From positions 1 through 29,637 of the forward strand of contig JAYWHT010000106.1 of NCBI GenBank assembly GCA_043777595.1: 29,637 bases of DNA, given 5' to 3'. The DNA is from JAYVJH01 sp043777595 (GTDB taxonomy: Bacteria > Bacteroidota > Bacteroidia > Cytophagales > Spirosomataceae). This document shows, piece after piece, positions 8,279-15,503 of the stretch. The notes under the pieces are model-generated. The model was not told where the DNA came from. It did no database searches and saw only the letters and a program-made list of their open reading frames with translations. The stretch's first letter is position 1, and every line of letters begins with the position of its first letter. The translations under genes were made by a program, and so were the position numbers.

Positions 8279-9766
8279 TTGACTATCACCCCCGATATTC
8301 TTTTTGGACAACTGTTTGCCGACGTGCAACTGTCTTCGGTTTTTGCCGACAACAAAACCTTTGTGGACTGTACGCCTAAATATACCCCAGATCAGATTGT
8401 AGCCACTTACGAAATAGAAAAGCAAAGGACTGATTTTGACTTGAAAGCCTTTGTATTGACTTATTTTGAGCTGCCCAAAGTCTTTGCATCTGATTTTGAA
8501 GCCGATAGCAGCGACTCGCCACAAGCCCACATCAACAAACTATGGCCACACCTAACTCGCCAGCCTGAGTTACCGCCGCCACATAGCTCGTTGTTGTATT
8601 TGCCCAATCCTTATATAGTGCCAGGCGGGCGCTTTGGCGAAATTTATTACTGGGATACCTACTTTACAGCTTTGGGCTTGCATGTGGCAGGCAATTATGC
8701 AGCCATAGAACACATAGCCGACAACTTTGCGTATTTTATTGAGCAATATGGACATATACCTAACGGTAATCGCACCTATTTTTTGAGCCGTAGCCAGCCA
8801 CCTTTTTTTTCGTTAATTGTTGAATTATTAGGCGAAACATTCTACGAAAAATACAAATTAGTTCTTGAAAAAGAGTATAATTTTTGGGCTGATGGAGTTG
8901 AAAATCTGGTAACTGAACAGGTATTTAGACGAATAATAAAAATGCCCGATGGAACAATACTCAATCGGTACTTTGATGACAGTGATACGCCTCGCCAAGA
9001 GTCGTACAAAGAAGACGTGGAGCTGTCGCACCAAACTCAACGACCAGCGAGTGAGCTGTTTAGAAACATTCGAGCGGCTTGTGAGTCGGGCTGGGATTTT
9101 TCGAGTCGTTGGCTCAAAGACCCATACAACTTAGCTACCATTCATACTCTCGACATCGTACCCGTTGATTTGAATTGCTTACTCTACCATTTAGAAACGC
9201 TATTGGCGAAAGTCAATAAAGGAAATGAGAATTTACAAAATGAGTTCAAAAACAAAGCCCTGGCTCGCAAAAATACCATTTTGAAATATTGCTATAATGA
9301 TAGCCTACAAACTTTTACAGATTTTGATTTTGTAGAAAAAAAACAAACGGACAGCCTCTCGCTGGCAATGGTCTATCCGTTGTTTTTTAAGATAGCAAGC
9401 CAAGAGCAAGCCCAAAACGTGGCTCAAATACTCAAAAAACAATTTCTAAAATGCGGTGGACTTGCCACAACGACCATCAACAATGGCCAACAATGGGACG
9501 CACCCAACGGCTGGCCGTGTTTGCAATATTTGGCAATAGTTGGGCTTCAAAATTATCAGTTTGACCACCTCGCCAATACCATCACCGAGCGGTGGCTGGC
9601 AACTAATACCAGTATTTTTAAACAAACGGGCAAAATGTTGGAAAAATACAATGTCGAAAACCCCCAATCAATCGCCGTTGGAGGTGAATATTTGGTACAA
9701 GATGGTTTTGGTTGGACAAACGGTGTGTATCTTAAACTATGGTCGCGTGCAATGACTACTACATAA
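8279..9766 (+). CDS. Trehalase (GH37), probably cytoplasmic, TTG start
   Basis: Hydrolyses trehalose to two glucoses. Both trehalase signatures are present: PGGRFGEIYYWDTYF near residue 115 and QWDAPNGWPCLQ near residue 405. The conserved C-terminal blocks EKYNVE, GGGEY-like (VGGEYLVQDGFGWTNGV) also appear. No ATG exists before the conserved N-terminal part in this frame. The candidates are TTG 8222, 8243 and 8279. I chose 8279 (reads LTITPDILFGQLFADVQ), because the predicted promoter ends at 8255 and family homology resumes with 'P..LFG.LF..VQ'. That gives 495 residues, normal for the family. No signal peptide is seen, so it resembles cytoplasmic TreF more than periplasmic TreA. It is divergent from panB; no trehalose-synthesis genes are nearby. 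Confidence 0.93.
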   Translation: MTITPDILFGQLFADVQLSSVFADNKTFVDCTPKYTPDQIVATYEIEKQRTDFDLKAFVLTYFELPKVFASDFEADSSDSPQAHINKLWPHLTRQPELPPPHSSLLYLPNPYIVPGGRFGEIYYWDTYFTALGLHVAGNYAAIEHIADNFAYFIEQYGHIPNGNRTYFLSRSQPPFFSLIVELLGETFYEKYKLVLEKEYNFWADGVENLVTEQVFRRIIKMPDGTILNRYFDDSDTPRQESYKEDVELSHQTQRPASELFRNIRAACESGWDFSSRWLKDPYNLATIHTLDIVPVDLNCLLYHLETLLAKVNKGNENLQNEFKNKALARKNTILKYCYNDSLQTFTDFDFVEKKQTDSLSLAMVYPLFFKIASQEQAQNVAQILKKQFLKCGGLATTTINNGQQWDAPNGWPCLQYLAIVGLQNYQFDHLANTITERWLATNTSIFKQTGKMLEKYNVENPQSIAVGGEYLVQDGFGWTNGVYLKLWSRAMTTT

Positions 9767-9906
9767 GGTTACTGGTGAGTATATGTTGTAATTTGGGTAA
9801 ATAAAAATAGATTTAATATAAGTAAGAGGGCACCCAGACACGCTACGGAACGCAAAATTGCCCTAATTTGAAATTTTTTTAATTCTAAACATCTTCAAAA
9901 ACAAAA

Positions 9907-10572
9907 ATGGACGTAAAAATAGAATCTTCGTGGAAACAACGCCTCGCACCAGAGTTTGAAAAACCATATTTTGGGCAGTTAGTCGAATTTGTCAGAAATG
10001 AGTACAAAACGCAGACTGTTTATCCACCTGGGTCTTTGCTCTTTAACGCTTTCGATAAATGCCCGTTTGACCAAACAAAAGTCATTATTTTGGGGCAAGA
10101 CCCCTACCATGGCTACGGGCAGGCCAATGGACTTTGTTTTTCGGTCAATGATGGAGTACCCAATCCACCCTCACTTTCAAATATTTTCAAAGAAATCAAA
10201 ACCGATTTGGGTAACCCCTTTCCTAAAACTGGTAATCTGGAACGCTGGGCGGAGCAGGGAGTGCTGTTGCTCAACTCAACGCTTACTGTAAAAGCCAACG
10301 CCGCAGGCTCGCATCAAGGCAAAGGCTGGGAGCGGTTTACAGATGCCGTGATTGCGAGCCTCAACGACAATAAAAGCAACTTGGTTTTTATGCTCTGGGG
10401 CAAATATGCCCAAGACAAAGGCAAGGTAATAGACAGCAGCCGGCACTTTGTGCTAAAAGCCCGCCACCCGTCGCCACTATCGGCCAATCAGGGTGGGTGG
10501 TTTGGCACGAAGCATTTTAGCCAAGCCAACAACTACCTCAAAAGCAAGGGATTGACTATGATTGACTGGTAG
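9907..10572 (+). CDS. ung: Uracil-DNA glycosylase, family 1
   Basis: A 221-residue protein that removes uracil from DNA to start base-excision repair. The water-activating motif GQDPYHG lies at residues 63-69 (Asp65 catalytic). NPPSLSNIFKE and the LLNSTLTV strand are present, and the DNA-intercalation motif HPSPLSA starts at His187. All key residues are intact and the length is standard. It is a stand-alone gene. Its last 17 bases overlap the 3' end of the convergent MerR-like gene. The 140 bases before it hold no recognisable gene. Confidence 0.98.
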   Translation: MDVKIESSWKQRLAPEFEKPYFGQLVEFVRNEYKTQTVYPPGSLLFNAFDKCPFDQTKVIILGQDPYHGYGQANGLCFSVNDGVPNPPSLSNIFKEIKTDLGNPFPKTGNLERWAEQGVLLLNSTLTVKANAAGSHQGKGWERFTDAVIASLNDNKSNLVFMLWGKYAQDKGKVIDSSRHFVLKARHPSPLSANQGGWFGTKHFSQANNYLKSKGLTMIDW

Positions 10573-10909
10573 GCCCGAGCGATGCTCGCCAGTCCTCGAG
10601 TTCTGCTTTCATGGCCTCCAAATGTGCCATTGTGCGGCGTTTTTGTAGTGCCATACTTTTTGAGTTTTTGATAGCACTCAGCGCATATTTATAGCTATGT
10701 TCTTTGACGAGAATCAAGTCCACTATCAGACTTATCAGGTCTATGTTTTCGGCAGTATAAAACCGTTTGCCATCGCTGTGTTTGATAGGTTGAAGCATCG
10801 GAAACGCCTTTTCCCATTCAACGAGTATCGGCTTGGTAAGTTTGTAGCCCGACCTATTAAAAATACCTATCACTTCGTCAATAGGTGTGCCTTTATCTCT
10901 TGGTTTCAT
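10556..10909 (-). CDS. MerR-family-like DNA-binding protein
   Basis: A 117-residue protein with a MerR-type winged helix. IFNRSGYKLTKPILVEWEKAFPMLQP matches the 'R.W...f..l.P.R...g.R.Y' pattern, and KRFYTAENIDLISLIVDLILVKEHSYKYALSAIK is the second half, where hinge helices follow. A C-terminal coiled helix (LEAMKAELEDWRASL) probably dimerises. No effector-binding domain is present, as in the short MerR forms common in Bacteroidota. It starts 6 bases after the DUF3108 gene's stop, so it belongs to that operon. Its 3' end overlaps ung convergently by 17 bases. Targets unknown. Confidence 0.8.
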   Translation of the reverse strand: MKPRDKGTPIDEVIGIFNRSGYKLTKPILVEWEKAFPMLQPIKHSDGKRFYTAENIDLISLIVDLILVKEHSYKYALSAIKNSKSMALQKRRTMAHLEAMKAELEDWRASLGPTSQS

Positions 10910-10915
10910 GGGCGT

Positions 10916-11704
10916 TTATAACCAATTAAATTCTTGCCTAACACCGCTGTATCTACGCATTTCCATGACCATTGAGCCTACCCACAAATCGACCTCAATA
11001 CGAACAGGTACTTTGTTTACGTCGTCTGAGACCCAGATTCTAATCGAATCTTCGCCTTTGAATAACTGATTTTCGGGCAATATAGGATTTATTTTAATGA
11101 CTTTGATTTTACCCAATCTTGTCCTGATTGTTTCTCGGCCTCTGTATCTGATTTTGGTTGTGTATGATTCTTTATCAAAAAAAGTAGGAATCTGAATCAC
11201 GTCGCCAGGGTTGTATTTGCTATAATCAATGGTTCTCAAAAAATAATACCCACTGATGGCATCTTGGGCGTTATTGAGTGTATTATAAGTTTTTGCGCCA
11301 TTTTCGTCGTTTACTAATGCACTATTTTTAGAATGGTCATAAACCACTACTTCTTCTTTGCGGTAGTTGTTTTCTTGAATATTTCGATAGAATTTTTGTG
11401 GTACAATCGCCGAAGTATCTATCCACGTTTGCCAGTTATCTTTAATTTTGGCAAGCCAATCAAACGCCCCCAACGTTTTGCCTTGTACGCTAATTTTATA
11501 GCAAGGCCGTCCGTTGATGTTTGTTACCTGTGGGCTAACAGACACCGAAGCCTCGGCAGCACTAAAAAGTCCATAATGGACTTTATACTCAAAGTTTTCG
11601 CCTGCCACAAAGCTATTATTAGATATTTTCCGATAGTCTTCGTCCTTGGCAACAAAACCCGTTACCACAACAATAAACAACGTTAAAGTCAGTACTTTCT
11701 TCAT
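10916..11704 (-). CDS. DUF3108 family exported protein
   Basis: A 262-residue protein with an N-terminal signal peptide (MKKVLTLTLFIVVVTGFVA) and the DUF3108 pattern. NFEYKVHYGLFSAAEASVSV opens the domain, FDWLAKIKDNWQTWID and YYFLRTIDYSKYNPGD follow, and IRIWVSDDVNKVPVRIEV sits near the end. Members are periplasmic or outer-membrane-associated beta-rich proteins of unknown role. It lies between the COG4324 aminopeptidase (3-base gap) and the MerR-like regulator (6-base gap), so all three are likely one transcript. Confidence 0.88.
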   Translation of the reverse strand: MKKVLTLTLFIVVVTGFVAKDEDYRKISNNSFVAGENFEYKVHYGLFSAAEASVSVSPQVTNINGRPCYKISVQGKTLGAFDWLAKIKDNWQTWIDTSAIVPQKFYRNIQENNYRKEEVVVYDHSKNSALVNDENGAKTYNTLNNAQDAISGYYFLRTIDYSKYNPGDVIQIPTFFDKESYTTKIRYRGRETIRTRLGKIKVIKINPILPENQLFKGEDSIRIWVSDDVNKVPVRIEVDLWVGSMVMEMRRYSGVRQEFNWL

Positions 11705-11707
11705 ATT

Positions 11708-12748
11708 TTAGAACGATGTTGGGTATTTGGTTTTAAGGTATTTTAAATAATTGACAAAATTACCTTTAAATTTTTGCTCAAACTCTACCTTGAAATCATT
11801 TTGCTTGGACTTGTAGGTGAGATAGCCGATAAAAAACGCATTATTGGGCAGTTTGTTATCTACACCTCTACGATATTTTTTTACACCTCTGGCCAATAGC
11901 GTATCTGTGCTACTCATTATTTGCCCAACTATTTTTAATTTGACACTGTCTTTCAGTGGGTTAGCCTCTTGTTGAAAGTCTTTTGAGGCATACAAACTGT
12001 CGAGTTGCTTGGCACCTTTTAAGATATGCTGGCTGTAAGCATCGCCGTATTTTTTTTGAAATTCGTATCGTTTTAACTGTCCTGAGTTTTTGCCAAATTT
12101 ATAATTCAGAAACCTTACTGCGCCATAGTCGCCTACAAAACTGGCCAAATTTTCGTTCAGTTCAAGGTTATCTTTCACAAAAACTGTACCATGGGTGAGT
12201 TCGTGCGAAATCAAATTGGCCAACTGCCCTTCGCTTCGGTAAAGCATCGACGACAGCACGGGGTCGTCTAAATAACCCAACGTGGACCACGCCGACACTT
12301 CGTTGAGTTGGGTATCGAAGCCTTCGGCAATGTATTGTTTCTGTTCGGCATTGGCACGGGTGCTATCAAAATAACCCTTGTACGAAAACCGACCAATAAT
12401 CGGAAATGTCCACTCTTTGGCTACTAACCTGTATTGCTCCGAGGCAGTCAGTACCCACAAAATAGGTAACCCTCGCTGGTCATAAAGCTGTGTATAGCTT
12501 CCAGACGAGTCTAAGCCGAGCGAATCTATGGCAAATCGCTTGATTTCGGTTATTAACTGTAATTGTTTTTTGAGCGAATCTGGAAAACTTTTATCGGCTA
12601 GCACTTCGGCTATTGGTCGGGTATTGAGCAAAACACTGGCCTGCCCACGGGCTTGCATATAGCCATAACTAAGTAAATCTCGGTAATAAAACCCCAATCC
12701 AAGTAGTAGTATCAGAACGATGAGTAGTATTTTTTTGGTGACTGACAT
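11708..12748 (-). CDS. Predicted zinc aminopeptidase, COG4324 type
   Basis: A 346-residue protein with one N-terminal membrane anchor (KKILLIVLILLLGLGFYY, about residues 5-22). The rest is soluble and probably faces the periplasm. The zinc motif HELTH is at residues 182-186. A downstream NENLASFVGDYGA places Glu199 as the likely third ligand. The conserved block KGYFD and the stretch SAWSTLGYLDDP upstream of the motif also match the COG4324 family of predicted aminopeptidases. The physiological substrate is unknown. It heads the minus-strand operon with DUF3108 and MerR-like genes, and is divergent from the VWA gene across 71 bases. Confidence 0.88.
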   Translation of the reverse strand: MSVTKKILLIVLILLLGLGFYYRDLLSYGYMQARGQASVLLNTRPIAEVLADKSFPDSLKKQLQLITEIKRFAIDSLGLDSSGSYTQLYDQRGLPILWVLTASEQYRLVAKEWTFPIIGRFSYKGYFDSTRANAEQKQYIAEGFDTQLNEVSAWSTLGYLDDPVLSSMLYRSEGQLANLISHELTHGTVFVKDNLELNENLASFVGDYGAVRFLNYKFGKNSGQLKRYEFQKKYGDAYSQHILKGAKQLDSLYASKDFQQEANPLKDSVKLKIVGQIMSSTDTLLARGVKKYRRGVDNKLPNNAFFIGYLTYKSKQNDFKVEFEQKFKGNFVNYLKYLKTKYPTSF

Positions 12749-12819
12749 CTCTATAATTTTTATTCAAAGAACGTATAAAAGCCCCAAATTTCGTATCATT
12801 GTCGTAAAATTTTGTACCA

Positions 12820-13782
12820 ATGAACTGGAACTATCCGATTACTACCCTTGAATATACGTTAGCCGCAGCGTTTTTGGTTTTGAGTTTGCTTTACATTGGC
12901 CGAACGATGTGGGCCGCTCGCTCGGTTGGTACGACTTCACGGTCAGTAGTTGTGAAATTTTTTTTACGGTCAATCTATTTTTTATTGCTGTTGGTTTCGG
13001 TAGTAGGCCCCTATTTTGGTGAGCCAGAGCGAGAGGGCGTGTCGGAGGGGAAAGATGTGTTTTTTTTGGTCGATGTTTCAAAATCAATGGACGTACAGGA
13101 CATACAACCGTCTCGTTTGGAAAAAACTAAATTTGAACTCAAAAATCTCGTCAATGTCCTAACAGGCAATCGGTACGGACTCATTGGCTTTTCGTCAGAG
13201 GCTTTCGTACAAGTGCCACTGACGTTTGACATGAACGCCTTTGGGCTGTTTTTGGATGCTCTCAACACCAACCAAACCAGTAGCGGTGGTACAAATATAT
13301 GTAGTGCTATTGAACTGGCTATTCAGAAAGAAACAGCCAACAACAGCCCCAAACAAACCACAAAAGTACTGGTGCTACTCACCGATGGCGAAGATTTTGG
13401 TAACTGCCAAGACAATAACCTATCAAAACTACGGCAGTATGGCATAACGCTCATTGTAGTCGGGATAGGTACAGCCAATGGCGGGCAAATCAAAAAAGGG
13501 AATGATTGGCTCAAAGACGACAATCAAGCAATTGTGGTGAGTCGCTTAGATGCTCAATATTTAAAGAAATTATGTAAAAAAACTAATGCCCAATACATCG
13601 AAATCAGCAATACCAACAATGGATTTAGTAAAGTAACCGAAGCCATAAACAACATGCCCAACAGCCTAATAGATGGTCGTAAGGTGTTGGTTACGAGCAA
13701 TCGATACCAATACTTTTTGGTTTTGGCTCTTGTTTTAATCATTTTTGATGTGTTGGTTACAATAACAACCTTTGAAATATAG
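12820..13782 (+). CDS. VWA-domain membrane protein, BatA/BatB-like
   Basis: A 320-residue protein with two N-terminal membrane helices (about 12-29 and 46-64), a von Willebrand A domain and one C-terminal helix (about 297-317), the arrangement of BatA/BatB. The MIDAS metal site is visible: DVSKS (Asp85, Ser87, Ser89), then SSGGTN and LTDGEDFG. Bat proteins are inner-membrane proteins linked to stress tolerance in Bacteroidota, but their mechanism is not settled. A TPR protein follows 39 bases later, as BatC usually does. The rest of a full bat locus (moxR, second VWA gene, batD, batE) is absent here, so this is a partial or split locus. BatB is slightly more likely than BatA, given the next gene. 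Confidence 0.88.
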   Translation: MNWNYPITTLEYTLAAAFLVLSLLYIGRTMWAARSVGTTSRSVVVKFFLRSIYFLLLLVSVVGPYFGEPEREGVSEGKDVFFLVDVSKSMDVQDIQPSRLEKTKFELKNLVNVLTGNRYGLIGFSSEAFVQVPLTFDMNAFGLFLDALNTNQTSSGGTNICSAIELAIQKETANNSPKQTTKVLVLLTDGEDFGNCQDNNLSKLRQYGITLIVVGIGTANGGQIKKGNDWLKDDNQAIVVSRLDAQYLKKLCKKTNAQYIEISNTNNGFSKVTEAINNMPNSLIDGRKVLVTSNRYQYFLVLALVLIIFDVLVTITTFEI

Positions 13783-13821
13783 ATAAATCAACAGATTTTT
13801 AAGACATTTGTAACCAGCAAA

Positions 13822-14490
13822 ATGAACTCATTATTACTATCAATTTTACTTTGGCTTTGGGACAATCGGTCGTTTGATACGATTGAGGCCAATAATAGGG
13901 CAAAAATAATAGCCGAGCGAGCTTTCAAAGAGCAAAAGTATCAGTTAGCAATCGTAAATTATCAAAAAATAATCCGCTCATCGCTACTCGTTGAGCCTGC
14001 CCTACGGCTCAATCTGGCCAATGCACTTTTTGAAGACAACAAACTAAAAGAGGCACAGCAACAGTACCGCCGCTTGACAAAACTCTCAGATTTGTTTATT
14101 TCTTCGCAAGCACAAATGCAATTAGGCTTGATTGAGGTACAACAAAAAGACACCGCTGCGGCACTTGTCAGCCTAAAAAAATCACTCAAAATCAATTCTT
14201 ATAACAACATTGCAAGGTTTAATTTTGAATTATTAAAAAGTCAATATAGTAACCATACCGCCGCCCGTGAGCCAAAACCCAAGCCTGTAAATACGACCAT
14301 AGCACCACAAAAAATTAGTGTGCAAACAGTAGAAACAGAACAAAAAAAAGACATTTTGGAGCGGCTCAATTCAATAAAAATGACCGAAGCGCAAGCAATC
14401 ACAATTTTAGATGCCATGCAAACATCAGAAATACAATACTTACAACAACGCCGCCAAAAATCAACTAATATAGATACAGGAAAATGGTAG
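13822..14490 (+). CDS. TPR-repeat protein, BatC-like
   Basis: A 222-residue protein with an N-terminal hydrophobic segment (NSLLLSILLWLW) acting as signal or anchor. At least three TPR units follow: AERAFKEQKYQLAIVNYQKII, LRLNLANALFEDNKLKEAQQQY and AQMQLGLIEVQQKDTAAALVSLKKSL, with a fourth weak one. The C-terminal part is polar and contains ITILDAMQTSEIQYLQQ, similar to the tail seen in Bat TPR proteins. It follows the VWA gene by 39 bases and probably partners it. purC begins 59 bases later on the same strand. Confidence 0.82.
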   Translation: MNSLLLSILLWLWDNRSFDTIEANNRAKIIAERAFKEQKYQLAIVNYQKIIRSSLLVEPALRLNLANALFEDNKLKEAQQQYRRLTKLSDLFISSQAQMQLGLIEVQQKDTAAALVSLKKSLKINSYNNIARFNFELLKSQYSNHTAAREPKPKPVNTTIAPQKISVQTVETEQKKDILERLNSIKMTEAQAITILDAMQTSEIQYLQQRRQKSTNIDTGKW

Positions 14491-14549
14491 TTTGGCGTTG
14501 TTCTTCAAAATATCACCCACTTCTCACTTTTCGTTTTTTTACAAATTAA

Positions 14550-15485
14550 ATGTCAATTTCAGAAACAAATTTTCAGTTCCCCAATCAGACGGGCTTTTAT
14601 CGTGGCAAAGTCCGTGATGTATATTTCTTTGCTGATTTTTTGCTCATGGTGGCCTCCGACCGCATCTCGGCTTTTGATGTAGTGTTGCCTCGTGCCATAC
14701 CGTTCAAAGGCCAAGTACTCAATCAGATAGCGGCCAAATTTCTGACTGCTACCCAAGACATTGTACCCAACTGGCTCATGGACGTACCCGACCCAAATGT
14801 AACCGTTGGTCGCAAGTGTGAGACCTTTCCAGTTGAGATGGTCGTTAGAGGTTATTTGGCTGGCCACGCCTGGCGACAATACAAAGCAGGCCAAAGGCTG
14901 ATTTGTGGCGTAACCATGCACAACGGCCTAAAAGAAAACGACCGCTTCGCAACACCCATCATAACGCCCACCACCAAAGCCCACGAAGGCCACGACGAAG
15001 ACATATCTCGTGAGCAAATATTAAAGACAGGATTAATTTCAGAAAAAGATTACAGCCAGTTAGAACAATTTTCATTGGCTCTGTTTGAACGTGGTACGGC
15101 TATGGCCGCCGAGCGTGGCTTGATATTGGTGGACACTAAATATGAATTTGGGCAAATTGACGGGCAAATTTATCTCATAGACGAAATCCACACACCCGAC
15201 TCGTCTCGCTATTTTTATGCCGATACTTATACCGAAAACCAAGCCCAAAACTTGCCACAACGCCAGCTCTCAAAAGAATTTGTGCGAGAATGGCTTATTG
15301 CCAATGGCTTTCAGGGCAAAGACGGGCAAGCCGTGCCAGCGATGAGCGACGACTGGATTGCCGAAATATCAAATCGATATATTGAACTCTATGAAAAAGT
15401 AGTAGGTGAACCGTTTGTCAAAGCCGAAACTAATGATATTTTGGGACGAATAGAAAATAATATATTGCGGTCGTTTCAACAATAA
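14550..15485 (+). CDS. purC: SAICAR synthase
   Basis: Phosphoribosylaminoimidazole-succinocarboxamide synthase, 311 residues, the longer class common in Bacteroidota and yeast. It joins CAIR and aspartate with ATP in purine synthesis. Key blocks: GKVRDVYFFADFLLMVASDRISAFDVVLP, KGQVLNQIA, VGRKCETFPVEMVVRGYLAGHAW, PTTKAHEGHDEDISREQ, ILVDTKYEFG and IYLIDEIHTPDSSRY. ATG 14550 begins directly before the conserved N-terminus (FQFPNQTGFYRGK). The type IIG-like gene starts 18 bases after its stop. Confidence 0.97.
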   Translation: MSISETNFQFPNQTGFYRGKVRDVYFFADFLLMVASDRISAFDVVLPRAIPFKGQVLNQIAAKFLTATQDIVPNWLMDVPDPNVTVGRKCETFPVEMVVRGYLAGHAWRQYKAGQRLICGVTMHNGLKENDRFATPIITPTTKAHEGHDEDISREQILKTGLISEKDYSQLEQFSLALFERGTAMAAERGLILVDTKYEFGQIDGQIYLIDEIHTPDSSRYFYADTYTENQAQNLPQRQLSKEFVREWLIANGFQGKDGQAVPAMSDDWIAEISNRYIELYEKVVGEPFVKAETNDILGRIENNILRSFQQ

Positions 15486-15503
15486 CTTGATTGTAAACCA
15501 CTT

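Noticed and set aside
9827..9864. Inverted repeat AGGGCA/TGCCCT before ung
   Set aside because: Six-base arms with a 26-base loop are expected by chance.
12749..12819. TAAAATTTTG before the VWA gene as a -7 box
   Set aside because: Does not match TAnnTTTG (wrong spacing between TA and TTTG).
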